Source: Actinomyces trachealis (lineage in GTDB: Bacteria; Actinomycetota; Actinomycetes; Actinomycetales; Actinomycetaceae). From it: a DNA stretch of 64,000 nucleotides. Positions 38,300 to 45,832 of the stretch are shown here, in pieces. The stretch lies in contig NZ_CP065027.1 in assembly GCF_015711475.1 (NCBI RefSeq), positions 372,001 to 436,000 on the forward strand. Reading direction: 5' to 3'. The position numbers were made by a program, and so were the translations under genes. The notes beneath the pieces were generated by a model, which did no database searches, was not told where the DNA came from, and was given only the letters and a program-made list of their open reading frames with translations. The first letter of the stretch is position 1. Each line of letters begins with the position of its first letter.

Positions 38300-38820
38300 G
38301 TGAGGACCTCCGCTCGCAGCTCGGTCAGGCGGGCGGCGGCCAGGTCGATCCAGTGCAGGTCCGCCTCCAGGTGGTACAGGGCGTGGTCGGCCAGCAGGAT
38401 GGTGTGCAGGTCGGCGCCCTCCTTGCGGCGGGTGATCTCGCGCATGCGGGCGGTGTGGGCGCTGCGCTGGAGGTCGAGCAGCTGCTCGGCGTCGTCGTCG
38501 AGCAGGAGGGCGATGACGGTCTTGGCGAAGAGGTCCGCTTGGATGGAGTCCGAGGGGATCTCGGGGGTGGTGATCCACTTCTCGACGGCGGCGCGGCCCT
38601 GCGGGGTGATCGCGTAGCGCTTGCGCTCGGGGCCGGCTCCGGGCTCGGCGCCGGCGAGCTCGATGAGGCCGTTGCGCAGGAGCCGGGCCAAGGAGGAGTA
38701 GACCTGGTCGAAGGCCAGGGGCTTGGTCTGGGTGAACCAGCGGTCCCAGCTGGTCTTGAGGTCGTAACCGTAGCCGGGGCCGGTGCTCAGCAGGCCGAGG
38801 AGTGTGAGGCGGGTGTCCAT
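38296..38820 (-). CDS. PadR-family transcriptional regulator
   Basis: 174-residue repressor with an N-terminal winged helix (RLTLLGLLSTGPGYGYDLK, FDQVYSSLARLLRNGLIEL, KRYAITPQGRAAVEKW) and a helical C-terminal dimer domain (Vir-type). ATG 38820 is preferred over 38835: on the minus strand CATAGT lies 6 nt before it, a leaderless-type promoter. It directly precedes, and overlaps by 4 bp, the ABC exporter it presumably controls, which is now broken; the regulator itself looks intact. Confidence 0.88.
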   Translation of the reverse strand: MDTRLTLLGLLSTGPGYGYDLKTSWDRWFTQTKPLAFDQVYSSLARLLRNGLIELAGAEPGAGPERKRYAITPQGRAAVEKWITTPEIPSDSIQADLFAKTVIALLLDDDAEQLLDLQRSAHTARMREITRRKEGADLHTILLADHALYHLEADLHWIDLAAARLTELRAEVLT

Positions 38821-38841
38821 GACACCACTATGCACAGAAGG

Positions 38842-38858
38842 TATACCGCGTGCGTATA
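38842..38858. promoter_or_regulatory. Candidate PadR operator
   Basis: Inverted repeat TATAC-N7-GTATA centred about 30 bp upstream of the padR ATG, between the expected -35 and -10. Spacing and position fit autoregulation by the PadR protein (inference). Confidence 0.4.
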
Positions 38859-38913
38859 GATGGTGGGGTGAGGGAGAACGGCGTGCGGCCGCCGTCGGGC
38901 CCCACGCCGGGTC

Positions 38914-39318
38914 CTACGCCCAGTTCTCCCAGGTGCGCAGGGTGCGGGCGACCTCGTCGAGGAACTCGTCGACCTCCTCCTGGTCGTAGCCCGGCCGGAA
39001 CATCGTCGTCGGGAAGAGCACGTCGCTCACCTGCCTGCTCTGAAGGGACACGCCCGCGGGCACGGCGGAGCCTGCTGCTGTGACCGCGCCTGGCGTCGTG
39101 GCTGCGTCGGCACCGGCCGCCTCCCACGCGGCGAGGGTCGTGGCGGCCTCGTTCATGAGTCTGTCAACGTCCTGCACCCGGTAGCCTTGCCGGAACCTCA
39201 CGACGGCGAAGGACTGCGCGCGGGTGCTGGAGGCTGTGAGGGCCACGGCGGGCGGCTCGCGGGTGACGGGTGGGAGCTCGGGGACGGGGGCGATGGGGGC
39301 CATGTCGTCGTTTGTCAT
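38914..39318 (-). CDS. Small protein with two DivI1A repeats
   Basis: 134 residues with two copies of the short DivI1A (TIGR03544) motif: FAVVRFRQGYRVQDVDRLMN and LFPTTMFRPGYDQEEVDEFL. In DivIVA/Wag31 this GYxxxxVDxF motif is the membrane-binding N-terminus and is followed by a long coiled coil. Here there is none, only Ala/Pro/Thr-rich spacers. Function unknown. A related protein with four copies is encoded at 40573-41193. Confidence 0.75.
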   Translation of the reverse strand: MTNDDMAPIAPVPELPPVTREPPAVALTASSTRAQSFAVVRFRQGYRVQDVDRLMNEAATTLAAWEAAGADAATTPGAVTAAGSAVPAGVSLQSRQVSDVLFPTTMFRPGYDQEEVDEFLDEVARTLRTWENWA

Positions 39319-39525
39319 CGTGGTCTCTTCTTCTCGCCGCGCGGGACGGGCCGCGTGGAGCCGGTGAGCCGGAGGCTGGTCCTGCTCGCTGCGGTCTCTG
39401 CGCGGCCGTTACCGGTGGCCTCACCCTAGCCGCGTCCTGAGGACTGGGCGGAGGATACCGCTCCCCGTCCGATGAGGGCGTGCGCTCTTCAGGTCGACGG
39501 CGGACAGGGCGCGCGGTGCCCTCCG

Positions 39526-40158
39526 TCAGGTAAGGGTAAGGGCCCGGGTGATGGTGGCCTTGCACTCGCGGCGCGAGACGGGGCGGCAGCCCTGACGCAC
39601 CCAGCGGGCGATCGTCCTACCCTCCAGGTGCGCCAGCCGCAGGCCGCGTGTGAGCAGCACCGGCAGCGGCTTACGGTGCTCGGCCAGGTCACGGCGCAGA
39701 CGGAACCACCAGGTCTGCACCCGCGGGCGACGCAGCACGAGCGCGTCGGCCAGCAGCCCCTCCGCCCGGCAGGGCTCGACGAGCTCGGCGGCGAAGATCC
39801 CCTCGGCAACGAACACCGGAGCGTCGCCCAGGTCGAGCTCCTCGTGTCCGACGGTCGCGTTGTCGGGCAGGGAGTAGACGGGCACCCGGGTGCGTCCGCT
39901 GGCGCACAGCTCCCGGATGGCCGTCATGGCGCGCTCGGCGTCCCAGGAGGCCGGGTGGTCCCAGTCGACGAGGCTCGCGGCCTCGGCGGCGCTCACGCCG
40001 TCGGCTCCCGAGAGCGCGCCGTCGAGCAGGGGCATGCCCGGCTCAACGCCGTCGCGGTAGAAGTGGTCGAGGTTGAGACGCCTGGCGCCGACGCGGCGCA
40101 GGAGGGAGGTCTTGCCGGAGCCGGACGGGCCGGTGAGGAGGATGACGCGGGCGCTCAC
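39526..40158 (-). CDS. Uridine kinase-like P-loop protein
   Basis: 210 residues from GTG 40158 (VSARVILLTGPSGSGKTSLL). The P-loop is GPSGSGKT; a second element, NLDHFYRDGVEPGMP, resembles the uridine-kinase DDFY site, and DWDHPASWD is typical of actinobacterial uridine kinase-like proteins. Likely phosphorylates a nucleoside, but substrate is not shown. The open frame extends upstream to 40257 through the inverted-repeat region without homology, so the GTG is preferred. Confidence 0.8.
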   Translation of the reverse strand: MSARVILLTGPSGSGKTSLLRRVGARRLNLDHFYRDGVEPGMPLLDGALSGADGVSAAEAASLVDWDHPASWDAERAMTAIRELCASGRTRVPVYSLPDNATVGHEELDLGDAPVFVAEGIFAAELVEPCRAEGLLADALVLRRPRVQTWWFRLRRDLAEHRKPLPVLLTRGLRLAHLEGRTIARWVRQGCRPVSRRECKATITRALTLT

Positions 40159-40233
40159 GGGCCACAAGCCTACGACGGGTCCCAGCCCACGACCGGGGAG
40201 TGCAGCGCACCGGCCGCACCCCGGTATACCGGT

Positions 40234-40305
40234 CTCACAAGGTTGCACCTGCCTCACAAGGATTCACGCGTGCAACCGTGTGAGCCCGGTGCAACCTTGT
40301 GTGAG
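40234..40305. repeat. Cluster of inverted CTCACAAGGTTGCAC motifs
   Basis: Four related motifs in 72 bp: CTCACAAGGTTGCAC at 40234-40248, a partial CTCACAAGG at 40253-40261, and two in reverse orientation, GTGCAACCGTGTGAG at 40270-40284 and GTGCAACCTTGTGTGAG at 40289-40305. The outer pair can form a stem of about 12-15 bp. It lies upstream of the uridine-kinase-like gene and downstream of the dehydrogenase remnant, so it could be an operator, a terminator or a small mobile palindrome. Confidence 0.7.
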
Positions 40306-40315
40306 CGCGAGAAGG

Positions 40316-40545
40316 TCAGCCCTGGGCCACCAGCGCCCGCATCCGCGCCCGGGCGCCCTGCTCGCGCAGCAGGCGCAGCTCCTCCAGGTAGGCCCCGCGG
40401 AAGCGCTTGTCCTCGGCGAGGTCCCCGAACACCGCCGCGTGACGGAGGAAGGTGAGCTCGCCCTCGGCGTCGTCGGCGCGGGCGCGCTCCAGCGCCGTGG
40501 GGTGGGCGGTGCCCGACGTCTCAAGATGGGGGCGACACGCCTCAG
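40316..40545 (-). pseudogene. Short C-terminal remnant, possibly mannitol dehydrogenase family
   Basis: A frame without a start codon, open for about 75 codons to TGA at 40316-40318. It reads AHPTALERARADDAEGELT then FLRHAAVFGDLAEDKRFRG and LREQGARARMRALV. The FGDL...RF...GARA pattern resembles the last helix region of mannitol-2-dehydrogenase-type enzymes. The rest of the gene is absent upstream, where a stop occurs. Assignment is tentative. Confidence 0.35.
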
Positions 40546-40572
40546 CTCAGGCAGTCGCTTCGCGAACCTGGC

Positions 40573-41193
40573 TCAGGCGCAGGAACGTGTCTCGTACTCA
40601 GCCAGGGTACGGGCCACGTCGTCTAGGAAGGCGTTGACCTCATTGGGGTCGTAGCCGGTGTGGAACATGGTCCGCTGGAAGCCGAGCTTGCGCACGTCAG
40701 TGGAGGTGAGCATCCCAAAGGGGCCACCCACCCAGGTGCCTGCCTCGCGGGCGCGCAGGGTCAGGGCGATCTTGTCCCGTACGGTGTCCACTTGCTCGCG
40801 GTCGTATCCCTCCTGAAGCTTGACGGTGGTGAAGGTCAGGTGGCTGACGTCCTCAGCGGTCAGGGGGCGGCCCTCGGTGGAGACGGCGGCGCTGGCGGTG
40901 GCGCGGGCCTCGTAGTGCTGCAGGGTGCGCACCACCTCGTCCAGGAAATCGTCGATCTGGTCCACCGAGTAGCCCTCCTCGTCTTCTGCGGTGGTCACGG
41001 GGAAGATGACGTCGTTGACGTCTTGGGCGCGCAGGATGACCTGCCCGTTGTCACTGCTGGCGCCTACCTCCCAGGCTCGCAGCGTGTTGGTGATCTGGTC
41101 CAGGTAGGTGTCCACAGAGTAGATGTCGTAGCCGTCAACCAGCTCAGTGGCGGGGAACCGCGATTCAGTCACTTGGGTGGAGGTCAGCAGCAT
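40573..41193 (-). CDS. Protein of four tandem DivI1A repeats
   Basis: 206 residues made almost wholly of four DivI1A-type units, each with a phenylalanine-rich strand then G-Y-x3-(V/S)VDxxLD: ATELVDGYDIYSVDTYLDQI, EDEEGYSVDQIDDFLDEVV, VKLQEGYDREQVDTVRDKIA and RTMFHTGYDPNEVNAFLDDV. They are spaced about 50 residues apart. No coiled coil or TM segment is present. By analogy with DivIVA the units may bind curved membrane or protein partners at poles or septum (inference). The first 10 residues, LLTSTQVTES, are a weaker version of the TSTDVRKLGF lead-in of repeat 4. Confidence 0.78.
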   Translation of the reverse strand: MLLTSTQVTESRFPATELVDGYDIYSVDTYLDQITNTLRAWEVGASSDNGQVILRAQDVNDVIFPVTTAEDEEGYSVDQIDDFLDEVVRTLQHYEARATASAAVSTEGRPLTAEDVSHLTFTTVKLQEGYDREQVDTVRDKIALTLRAREAGTWVGGPFGMLTSTDVRKLGFQRTMFHTGYDPNEVNAFLDDVARTLAEYETRSCA

Positions 41194-41499
41194 GTCAGGG
41201 TCCTAGATGTGGTGCTGTGGTGTTTGGCTGCCTGGGGGCGGGAACCGGTGCTTGCGTGCGGCGGAAACCACCGGTGCGCCTGGGCCGTGGTGGACCTAGG
41301 CTGCAGGGGCAGGTGCGCGAGGTGGGCTGCCACTCACCTTGAACAGCCAAGAGGCTAGCAGCCCTCTAATGCCGAAGGCGCGTGCTGAGACGAGAGTGCG
41401 GCCCGCACGGCCACCACGTAGGCCTCGCAAGGAGCCGCACCGTGCCACCGGTTCAGGCTCCAGGGCGTACCGCCTACGGTGCACAAGCTCTACGTGTCC
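41194..41499. other. Intergenic region, no supported gene
   Basis: 306 bp between the four-repeat DivI1A gene and the pentapeptide gene. A 62-codon minus-strand frame (41296-41484) with Arg/Leu-rich sequence exists, but it has no ribosome site or recognisable family. It probably contains the promoter for the DivI1A gene. Confidence 0.3.
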
Positions 41500-42174
41500 C
41501 TAGCCTTTGAGCACTCGTATGCCGATGGCACTGGCCAGGGAGCCAGCCAGCAGGGGCAGCTGTTCTGGGCTGATCGTGGCTCCGGAGAGGCTGGCGGCGT
41601 TGTCGAGTTCGCTGAAGGTGGCGCCACGCAGGTCCACGTCTTCCAGGTGTGCGCTGCGTAGCCGCAGGCAGCCGATCTGGGTGTTAGGGAAGCTGACGCG
41701 GCGCGCAGTGGTCTCGGTTAGGTCCAGTTCGTCTACCTGGCAGTTTGAGAGCACCACATCGGACAGTGTCGAGCCACTCAGACTCAGGTGGTTGACCCGG
41801 CAGCCCTCCACCCGGACCTTGCGCCAGTCGGAGTTGGGCATGGATAGGGCGCCGATCCGGGAGTCGAGGAACTCGACTTCCACCCAGGTGCTGCACTGGG
41901 CCATGATCGAGGTGGCCCGCACCTTGTGGAGCTGTGTCTCGGTGGCTCGCCAACCGTTGATGTGTATCTCCTTCACACAAAGTGCGGCCAGCTTGCAGGT
42001 GTCCAACTGGAGGCGGTTCAGGTCCGGACGGTTCAGGTCGACGCCGTCGAAGGCTGTGAGCTCCAGGTAGGCTCCGCGCCGCAGGCCGCTGGGGTCCTGC
42101 GCACCTAGTTCCGGCAGGGCCAGCCGGGGGACGGCAGGGGGGCGGGGGCCCTGGGCGGTGCAGGAACGAGCCAT
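41500..42174 (-). CDS. Pentapeptide-repeat-like protein
   Basis: 224 residues. From about residue 45 the sequence follows a loose A(D/N)LxX five-residue rhythm (FDGVDLNRPDLNRLQLDTCK, SLSGSTLSDVVLSNCQVDEL, LRSAHLEDVDLRGATFSEL), typical of a right-handed quadrilateral beta helix. No catalytic motif. Such proteins can mimic DNA or act as scaffolds; the role here is unknown. On the minus strand TAGCGT (42182-42187) lies 7 nt before the ATG, a leaderless-type promoter. Confidence 0.75.
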   Translation of the reverse strand: MARSCTAQGPRPPAVPRLALPELGAQDPSGLRRGAYLELTAFDGVDLNRPDLNRLQLDTCKLAALCVKEIHINGWRATETQLHKVRATSIMAQCSTWVEVEFLDSRIGALSMPNSDWRKVRVEGCRVNHLSLSGSTLSDVVLSNCQVDELDLTETTARRVSFPNTQIGCLRLRSAHLEDVDLRGATFSELDNAASLSGATISPEQLPLLAGSLASAIGIRVLKG

Positions 42175-42293
42175 GGCTTGGACGCTACCTTGGTGTTAAC
42201 GGTGGCGCCTGCCGAAGCGTGAACCGTACAGCCGCGTTCTTGGCGGCGCTGGAAGCGCTGCCTCATGCGCTGCAGTCATATGCGACGGTGCTG

Positions 42294-42333
42294 CACGAAG
42301 ACACGAAGACACGAAGACACGAAGACACGAAGA
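42294..42333. repeat. Five perfect copies of 8-bp CACGAAGA
   Basis: Perfect head-to-tail CACGAAGA x5 in the gap between lutC and the pentapeptide gene. Since 8 is not a multiple of 3 and no gene covers it, slippage here would alter spacing only. It could affect the 3' end of the lut transcript or be neutral. Confidence 0.9.
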
Positions 42334-42391
42334 CGCCTCGCCTCGCCGACTGCGGGAGCCGACGGGGCGAGGCGCTTGCGGTTGACGCTCA

Positions 42392-43048
42392 GTGCGCGAT
42401 GACCACCTTGAGGTTGCGTGGGCCGTGCACGCCGTTGACGCGCACCAGCTCGATGTCGCTGGTGGCCGAGCCGCCAGCGATCCACGTCGTCGGGCGGGTC
42501 GGGTGCTGGCCCAACACGTCCACGGCCTGGGGGACCGTCGGCATGATCATGTCGCGCTCGATCACGACGACGTGCGTGTCCGGCACCAGCGTGATGGCCC
42601 GGCGCCCCTGGTCCGGCTCACCGTCCAGGCAGATCGTGCCGGACAGGGAGATGGACACCCGCGAGCAGGTGACGACGGCGTCGATCTCGTTGAGTTCTAG
42701 TGTGGGGATCGGAGTTTCGCGGGAGTCCTCGCGCACGGTGCGGCCATCACGGCCAGCGGCATTCTTGTAGGCCTCCGGCAGTCCGCTGGGGACCACCACG
42801 CTGTGGGCCTGCGCCTCGTCCAGGAAGGCGGCGATAGCGTCAGCCACCTCCGTATCCGTGACAGCCTGGGTCACTTTGGCGGAGTAGTCGGTTAGTTTCT
42901 CCACCATGTCGGCCACCACCGGCTCGGAGCCGGGTGCGTGCTCACCGGTACGGATGTACTCGCGCGGGATTTCCTGGACGGGACGGCCCGCCTGGGAGCG
43001 GGCGATGGCGTCGCGTGCGCGGGCGAGGATTGCGGTCTTGGCGTCCAT
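42392..43048 (-). CDS. lutC: Lactate utilisation protein C (LUD domain)
   Basis: 218-residue LUD-domain subunit of the LutABC L-lactate oxidation complex. Family signatures: VVPSGLPEAYKNA-like nucleotide-fold start, AVVTCSRVSISLSGTICLDG and ATSDIELVRVNGVHGPR. No Fe-S cysteines, as expected for LutC. The start lies 3 bp after lutB ends, so it is in the same operon and comes last. Confidence 0.9.
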
Positions 43049-43051
43049 CTG

Positions 43052-44677
43052 TCAGGCCTCCGGCTGGTCGTTGGTGTGGGTGGTCATGCCGTCGGCGCTG
43101 GCTAGCGGGATACCGCGGGCTGGAGCGTCGGTGCGGGGTGCGTTGGCGTCCGAGTCCGGGTGGGTGCGGTGCCACCACTGGCGGAAGGTCTCCTTGGGGG
43201 TGACAGGCAGGTCGCGGGCTGCGGTCCAGCCGCTGATGACGGGGGCGGGGATGTGCCCGATGGTGCCTTTCTTGCCACCCAACAGCCGGGTGGTTTTGGC
43301 GCCCTGGGATAAGGCGCCCCAGATCGTCTTGTTGGACATAGCGGGGGCGGCGGCGTTCATGGCCAGGTCCCACACGTCTGGCAGCAGCTTGTGCTTGACA
43401 TCCACGCTGCGGGCGCGCAGGTGGATCAGGATCGTGGGGATGTCAATCTTGACGGGGCACACCTCGCCGCAGGCCCCACACAGTGAGGAGGCGAAGGGCA
43501 GGGTGTGCACTGGGTCGTCGTCGGCCAGACCCTGGGTGAGCTGGGGGGTGAGGATCGCGCCGATCGGGCCGGGGTAGACCGAGCTGTAGGCGTGGCCGGA
43601 GGTGTGCTGGTACACCGGGCAGATGTTCATGCAGGAGCCGCAGCGGATGCAGGCGAGTGCTTGGCGGCCAATCGGGTCGGATAGTACTTTGGTGCGACCG
43701 TTGTCCATGAGGATCAGGTGGAACTCCTGGGGGCCGTCACCGGGGGTGACGCCGGTCCACATGGAGGTGTAGGGGTTCATGCGCTCACCGGTGGCCGAGC
43801 GTGGCAGCAGCTGGGCGAAGATCTCCGCGTCCTGGTAGCGAGGGACCAGCTTTTCGATACCCATCAGGGTGATGAGGGTGTCCGGCAGGGTCAGGCACAT
43901 GCGGCCGTTGCCCTCGGACTCGAAGATGGATACGGTGCCGGTCTCGGCGATACCCATGTTGGTGCCGGAGATGGCCACGGGGGCGTGCAGGAACTTCTTG
44001 CGCAGGTGGGCGCGGGCGGCCCCGGCCAGCTCCTCCGGCTTGTCGGAGAGGTCTTGGGGGGCGTCCTCCATGCGGTCCAGGAAGATGCCGCGCACCTCAG
44101 AGCGGTTGCGGTGGATCGCGGGCACCACGATGTGGGAGGGCATGTCGTCGGCTAGTTGGACGATCATCTCGGCCAGGTCGGTTTCGTGGGCGGTGATGCC
44201 CTCAGCCTTGAGGTGCTCGTTCATGTTGATTTCCTGGGTGGCCATGGATTTGACCTTGACGACGTCGTCGCAGCCCTTGGCCCGCAGAATGTCAGTGATG
44301 ATGGCGTTGGCCTCAGCGGCGTCCCGCGCCCAGTGCACGATCCCGCCGTGCTTGGTGACGTTGGCCTCGAACTGCTCCAGGAGTTCGGGCAGGCGGGAGG
44401 CCACCTCAAACTTGACGGCCTCAGCGGCGTTGCGCAGCTGCTCCCAGTCGGGCATCTCGTCCACGCGCATCTGACGCTTGCCCCGGATAGTGCGGGTGGC
44501 GTGACCCAGGTTGCGGCGCATCTGGGTGTTGGCCAGGGTCTTGCGGGCTGCCTCGGGGAAGGTGGGGCCCCAGCGCAGGGCGTCCTCCGGGATGGAGACG
44601 GTGGTGCGCCAGCCGCCGGTGTGGGTCTCCTCCTGGGGGTTGACGGTCTGTGGCATGCCTAGGAACGTCTGTGTCAT
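43052..44677 (-). CDS. lutB: Lactate utilisation protein B (Fe-S/LUD)
   Basis: 541 residues. An N-terminal LUD domain (GIVHWARDAAEANAIITDIL, ISGTNMGIAETGTVSIFES) is followed by a ferredoxin-type region with two CxxCxxCxxxCP clusters (CIRCGSCMNICPVYQ and CGACGEVCPVKIDI). It passes electrons from lactate in the LutABC complex. ATG overlaps the lutA stop by 4 bp. Confidence 0.93.
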   Translation of the reverse strand: MTQTFLGMPQTVNPQEETHTGGWRTTVSIPEDALRWGPTFPEAARKTLANTQMRRNLGHATRTIRGKRQMRVDEMPDWEQLRNAAEAVKFEVASRLPELLEQFEANVTKHGGIVHWARDAAEANAIITDILRAKGCDDVVKVKSMATQEINMNEHLKAEGITAHETDLAEMIVQLADDMPSHIVVPAIHRNRSEVRGIFLDRMEDAPQDLSDKPEELAGAARAHLRKKFLHAPVAISGTNMGIAETGTVSIFESEGNGRMCLTLPDTLITLMGIEKLVPRYQDAEIFAQLLPRSATGERMNPYTSMWTGVTPGDGPQEFHLILMDNGRTKVLSDPIGRQALACIRCGSCMNICPVYQHTSGHAYSSVYPGPIGAILTPQLTQGLADDDPVHTLPFASSLCGACGEVCPVKIDIPTILIHLRARSVDVKHKLLPDVWDLAMNAAAPAMSNKTIWGALSQGAKTTRLLGGKKGTIGHIPAPVISGWTAARDLPVTPKETFRQWWHRTHPDSDANAPRTDAPARGIPLASADGMTTHTNDQPEA

Positions 44678-45477
44678 CGTGAAACCACCTGTGCGCTAGC
44701 GGGGGCGAAGGAGATGTTGCCGGTGAAGGGGGCGTCTTTGGTGGAGGCCAGGATCTCGGCCAGGTGCATGACGCGCACGCCGGACTTGAGGCGGGATAGG
44801 CCGCCACCGATGTGCATGAGGCAGGAGTAGTCGCCGGTGCACAGCACCTCGGCGCGCGTGGAGACGATGTTGGAGACCTTGTCAGCCAGCATGGCGGTGG
44901 AGACGTCGGAGTTCTTCACTGAGAAGGTGCCGCCGAAGCCGCAGCAGACCTTCTCCTCCGGCAGCTCGATCAGGGTCAGGCCCTCTACGGCCTTGAGTAG
45001 GCGGTAGGGGCGGTCCCCGACCTTGGCTACGCGCATGGAGTGGCAGGTGGGGTGGTAGGTGACGGTGTGTGGGAAGTAGGCGCCGACGTCCTCCAGGCCG
45101 AGCACGTCGGTGAGTAGCTCGGAGAGGTCGTAGGTGTGGGCGGCTACGCGGGAGGCCTGCTTGGCCAGCTCCTCGTCACCGACGTGGTTGGCCACCAGTT
45201 CCTGCTCGTGGCGAGCGGCGCCGGTGCAGGAGCCGGAGGGCACTACGATGGCGTCCCACTCGCCGTCTAGCACGGGGGAGAAGGTCTTGACGTGGTTGCG
45301 GGTGATGGCGGCCGCCTGCTTGAAGTAGCCGGTGTTGGCGTGCATCTGGCCGCAGCACACCTGTCCCTCGGGGAAGACGACCTCATGCCCGAGTCGTTCA
45401 AGGATGCTGACTGTTGCTTGCGCTGCCTGCGGGAACATGGTGTCTGCGAGGCAGGTCGCGAAGAGTGCGATTCGCAC
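44674..45477 (-). CDS. lutA: Lactate utilisation protein A (CCG domains)
   Basis: 267 residues with two cysteine-rich CCG domains (EGQVCCGQMHANTG and EEKVCCGFGGTFSV), as in glycolate oxidase GlcF and heterodisulfide reductase HdrB. First gene of lutABC. The start is GTG 45477, because GGAGG lies 5 nt upstream (minus strand of 45483-45487); the ATG 12 bp further up overlaps that ribosome box. The lactate permease some 4 kb upstream on the same strand supplies the substrate. Confidence 0.93.
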   Translation of the reverse strand: MRIALFATCLADTMFPQAAQATVSILERLGHEVVFPEGQVCCGQMHANTGYFKQAAAITRNHVKTFSPVLDGEWDAIVVPSGSCTGAARHEQELVANHVGDEELAKQASRVAAHTYDLSELLTDVLGLEDVGAYFPHTVTYHPTCHSMRVAKVGDRPYRLLKAVEGLTLIELPEEKVCCGFGGTFSVKNSDVSTAMLADKVSNIVSTRAEVLCTGDYSCLMHIGGGLSRLKSGVRVMHLAEILASTKDAPFTGNISFAPASAQVVSR

Positions 45478-45832
45478 GGTTACCTCCACGGCTTCGTTGA
45501 CGGGTTGGCGTCAGGATATGGAGGCCGCAGGTGGTTTTCGCACCGGTACTTTGGCCGCCATACGACCACTAGGACCAAGGGCCGTAACGGTGCGGAAAAG
45601 TCTTGTGGGATCAAGGGTGGGCCGGGAAGAGCAAGGGGAGGGTTGGGCCACTGTCGCACAGGTATTGCGTAAGTCTCGGCTTGGGTTTTGCCAGCAGGGA
45701 GACGGCGGTCACTACTGGTCACCCCGACACCCGAGCCCGTGGGCGACACCCAAGTTGCTGCAACTAGGGTGTTGGGAACAGGTTCAGATGTCGGACAGAC
45801 TCCGGTGCCCGGGCTGCCGACTGGCCGGGGCC
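45478..45832. other. Intergenic region upstream of lutA
   Basis: 355 bp between the lut operon start and the 3' end of the first lipoprotein gene. It holds the lutA ribosome box and should carry the lut promoter and any GntR/LutR operator. No clear palindrome of the expected type was found. No gene is credible on either strand. Confidence 0.35.

Noticed and set aside
36644..38578. Single 644-codon protein upstream and through the ABC genes
   Set aside because: Its first ~90 codons are antisense-like sequence in the padR gene read out of frame; the real ATPase start is at 38299 and the rest is a damaged ATPase-permease join.
41296..41484. 62-codon minus-strand frame between the DivI1A and pentapeptide genes
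   Set aside because: No ribosome site, no family features, Arg/Gly-rich composition typical of chance frames in GC-rich DNA.
43718..44662. Plus-strand frames opposite lutB
   Set aside because: Shadow frames; the minus strand encodes the Fe-S and LUD motifs of LutB.
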